NCBI RefSeq assembly: GCF_014202765.1
Contig: NZ_JACHHN010000002.1
Location: forward strand, 372,001 to 436,000
Direction of reading: 5' to 3'
Source: Silvimonas terrae
GTDB lineage: Bacteria > Pseudomonadota > Gammaproteobacteria > Burkholderiales > Chitinibacteraceae
Length of the DNA stretch: 64,000 nucleotides
The notes under the pieces were generated by a model. The model was given only the letters and a program-made list of their open reading frames with translations, was not told where the DNA came from and ran no database searches. Below are positions 62,854 to 64,000 of this stretch, one piece after another (position 1 is the stretch's first letter; the number at the start of each line of letters is the position of its first letter). The position numbers and the translations under genes are program-made.

Positions 62854-64000
62854 ATGCTCAAGGAAACATTCACCGTCATGCGCGACCTGCCGCGCGTGCG
62901 GGAGATCATTTCGGTACTGATGCACCACGGACTGGGCAACCTCGTGCAACGTCTGGGCCTGGCCAAGGGTCTGGAGCGCGCCGGTGATTTGTTGCGCTTG
63001 CCCGGCGACCACGGCATTGAAGAGCTTGATCCGCCGGTGCGGGTGCGGCGCGCCCTGGAAGAATTGGGACCCACGTTTATCAAGCTGGGTCAGGTGCTGG
63101 CAACGCGGGTGGACGTGTTCACGCCAGACTGGATCGCTGAATTTGAAAAGCTGCAATCTCATGTGCCCCCCGTTCCCTTTGAGGAACTCCTGCCGGAACT
63201 GACGCTGATTCTGGGGCGTGATCCGCATGAGATTTTTCTGGAACTGGACCCGCTGCCTGTCGGTTCTGCCTCGATTGCCCAGGTGCATCGCGCCCGTCTG
63301 GTGACCGGTGAGGACGTGGTACTCAAGATCCGGCGTCCTGGTATTGTCTCCAAGATAGACTCGGATTTGCGCATCCTGCGGCAGATCGCGTCTTTGATGG
63401 AGTTTGAATTTCCGGAATCCCGCCGCTATCAGCCGGTCAAGATCGTCGATGAGTTTGCCAAATCCCTGCGGCGCGAACTCAGTCTGGCCGCAGAGGCGCG
63501 CAATCTGGAGCGTTTTGCCCAGAACTTTGCCGATCATGAAGAAATTGAAATCCCGCGCATTCATTGGGAATACACCAACGAATTCCTGAACGTACAAACC
63601 TGGATTGGCGGTCTGGCTGGCAACGACCTGGTTGCACTGGAAGAGGGTGGGTATGACCGCAAACTGCTGGCCGCGCGAGGTGCCGACGCCGTTTTGAAAA
63701 TGGTGCTGATTGACGGCTATTTTCATGCCGATCCGCACCCGGGCAACGTCAAATACCTACCCGGTAACCGTATTGCATTTCTGGATTTCGGCATGGTTGG
63801 CCGCTTGCCGCACCAGCGGCGGGACCAGATTGTCGATTTGCTGGCCGCACTCGCGCGCCGGGACGAACACGGCATCATGGATGTCTTGATGGAGTGGACG
63901 GGTGACACGGTGGTTGACGAAGAACTGCTGGCGGCTGATATCGCCGGTTTTATCTTCAATTACGAGAACCTGCCGCTCAAGGATATCCAGATTGGCACCT
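62854..64000 (+). CDS. AarF/ABC1/UbiB-family atypical kinase (partial, runs off the window)
   Basis: The frame is open from ATG 62854 to the end, 382 residues without a stop. It carries the UbiB-family motifs FIKLGQVLATR (KxGQ), ASIAQVHRA (A-rich loop), VLKIRRPG (ATP lysine), FHADPHPGN and LDFGMVG (metal-binding DFG). These proteins are atypical kinases or ATPases needed for ubiquinone synthesis or lipid homeostasis. It starts with a TATAAT box close upstream. An alternative ATG at 62878 has AAGGAA about 12 bases before it. The ~300 bases upstream hold nothing else I can support. The C-terminal membrane helices lie beyond the window. Confidence 0.9.
   Translation, partial: MLKETFTVMRDLPRVREIISVLMHHGLGNLVQRLGLAKGLERAGDLLRLPGDHGIEELDPPVRVRRALEELGPTFIKLGQVLATRVDVFTPDWIAEFEKLQSHVPPVPFEELLPELTLILGRDPHEIFLELDPLPVGSASIAQVHRARLVTGEDVVLKIRRPGIVSKIDSDLRILRQIASLMEFEFPESRRYQPVKIVDEFAKSLRRELSLAAEARNLERFAQNFADHEEIEIPRIHWEYTNEFLNVQTWIGGLAGNDLVALEEGGYDRKLLAARGADAVLKMVLIDGYFHADPHPGNVKYLPGNRIAFLDFGMVGRLPHQRRDQIVDLLAALARRDEHGIMDVLMEWTGDTVVDEELLAADIAGFIFNYENLPLKDIQIGT

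Noticed and set aside
1-64000. CRISPR arrays, rRNA, tRNA, prophage or insertion sequences
   Set aside because: No regular spacer-repeat pattern, no cloverleaf or rRNA sequence, and no transposase, integrase or phage structural gene was recognised.

Overview
The window is dense, single-chromosome-like proteobacterial DNA with roughly 55-60% GC by eye. It holds about 65 genes with short intergenic spaces. Gene content and protein style point to a betaproteobacterium, most likely of the order Neisseriales. Indicators are rpfE-recJ, ratA-rnfH, surE-pcm-nlpD-rpoS, ribF-ileS-lspA-ispH, and a cbb3 oxidase cluster with ccoG, FixH-type proteins and ccoI. A secreted protein with chitinase-N-like domains hints at a chitin-associated genus such as those of Chitinibacteraceae, but that is inference. 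I see no rRNA, tRNA, CRISPR array, prophage or insertion sequence. Nearly everything looks like core genome.

Layout. 1-5400: a D-galactonate island (end of dgoK, dgoA, dgoD, an MFS transporter, a KdgM-type outer-membrane porin, and a convergent AGE-family sugar isomerase). 5667-9404: DUF4124 protein, OmpA/YiaD-type lipoprotein, rnfH-ratA and divergent dnaB. 9428-14888: a REP-like inverted pair, asparaginase, cupin, small hypothetical, phoH, bcp and dcd. 14976-21451: periplasmic carbonic anhydrase, YghZ-like reductase, then a run rpfE-like / recJ / chitinase-N-like secreted protein / gamma-glutamylcyclotransferase. 21519-25576: copper chaperone PCu(A)C with DUF2946, DMT exporter, YciH/SUI1 and a CSS-motif EAL phosphodiesterase. 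25649-33449: serB, UPF0149/SEC-C, folA, gph-rpe, apaG, surE-pcm-nlpD-rpoS. 33579-40950: M16 protease, dapD, dapC, msrA, queF and a LexA-type repressor. 41134-51800: dusC, uppP, FixH homologue, then the minus-strand block ccoI-ccoS / ccoN-O-Q-P-G-H. 51947-57998: ispH, lspA, ileS, ribF, flgA. 58136-64000: rmuC, NTF2-like, small zinc-ribbon membrane protein, astA, NlpC/P60 hydrolase and the start of an AarF/UbiB kinase.

How the genes work together. The first block imports acidic sugars through a porin and a permease and takes D-galactonate to pyruvate and glyceraldehyde 3-phosphate. The cco block builds a high-affinity oxidase, with copper loaded by ccoI and probably by the PCu(A)C/DUF2946 pair. 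A perfect FNR site sits in the right place upstream of ccoN. nlpD and rpoS are two bases apart, linking envelope division control to the stationary-phase sigma factor.

Most interesting signals. (1) A LexA-type repressor has a perfect -35 box and two GAAC-N4-GTTC operators, the box type classically found in Gram-positive bacteria. (2) A non-enzymatic secreted protein carries three domains resembling the chitinase A N-terminal domain and lies in the recJ operon. (3) Two convergent FixH-like genes flank one terminator. (4) Genes such as the rpfE homologue and the UbiB kinase have a -10 box ending just before the ATG and no ribosome-binding site, suggesting leaderless mRNAs. I found no convincing wholly undescribed multi-gene system. 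All calls are from reading the sequence; no database search was run.
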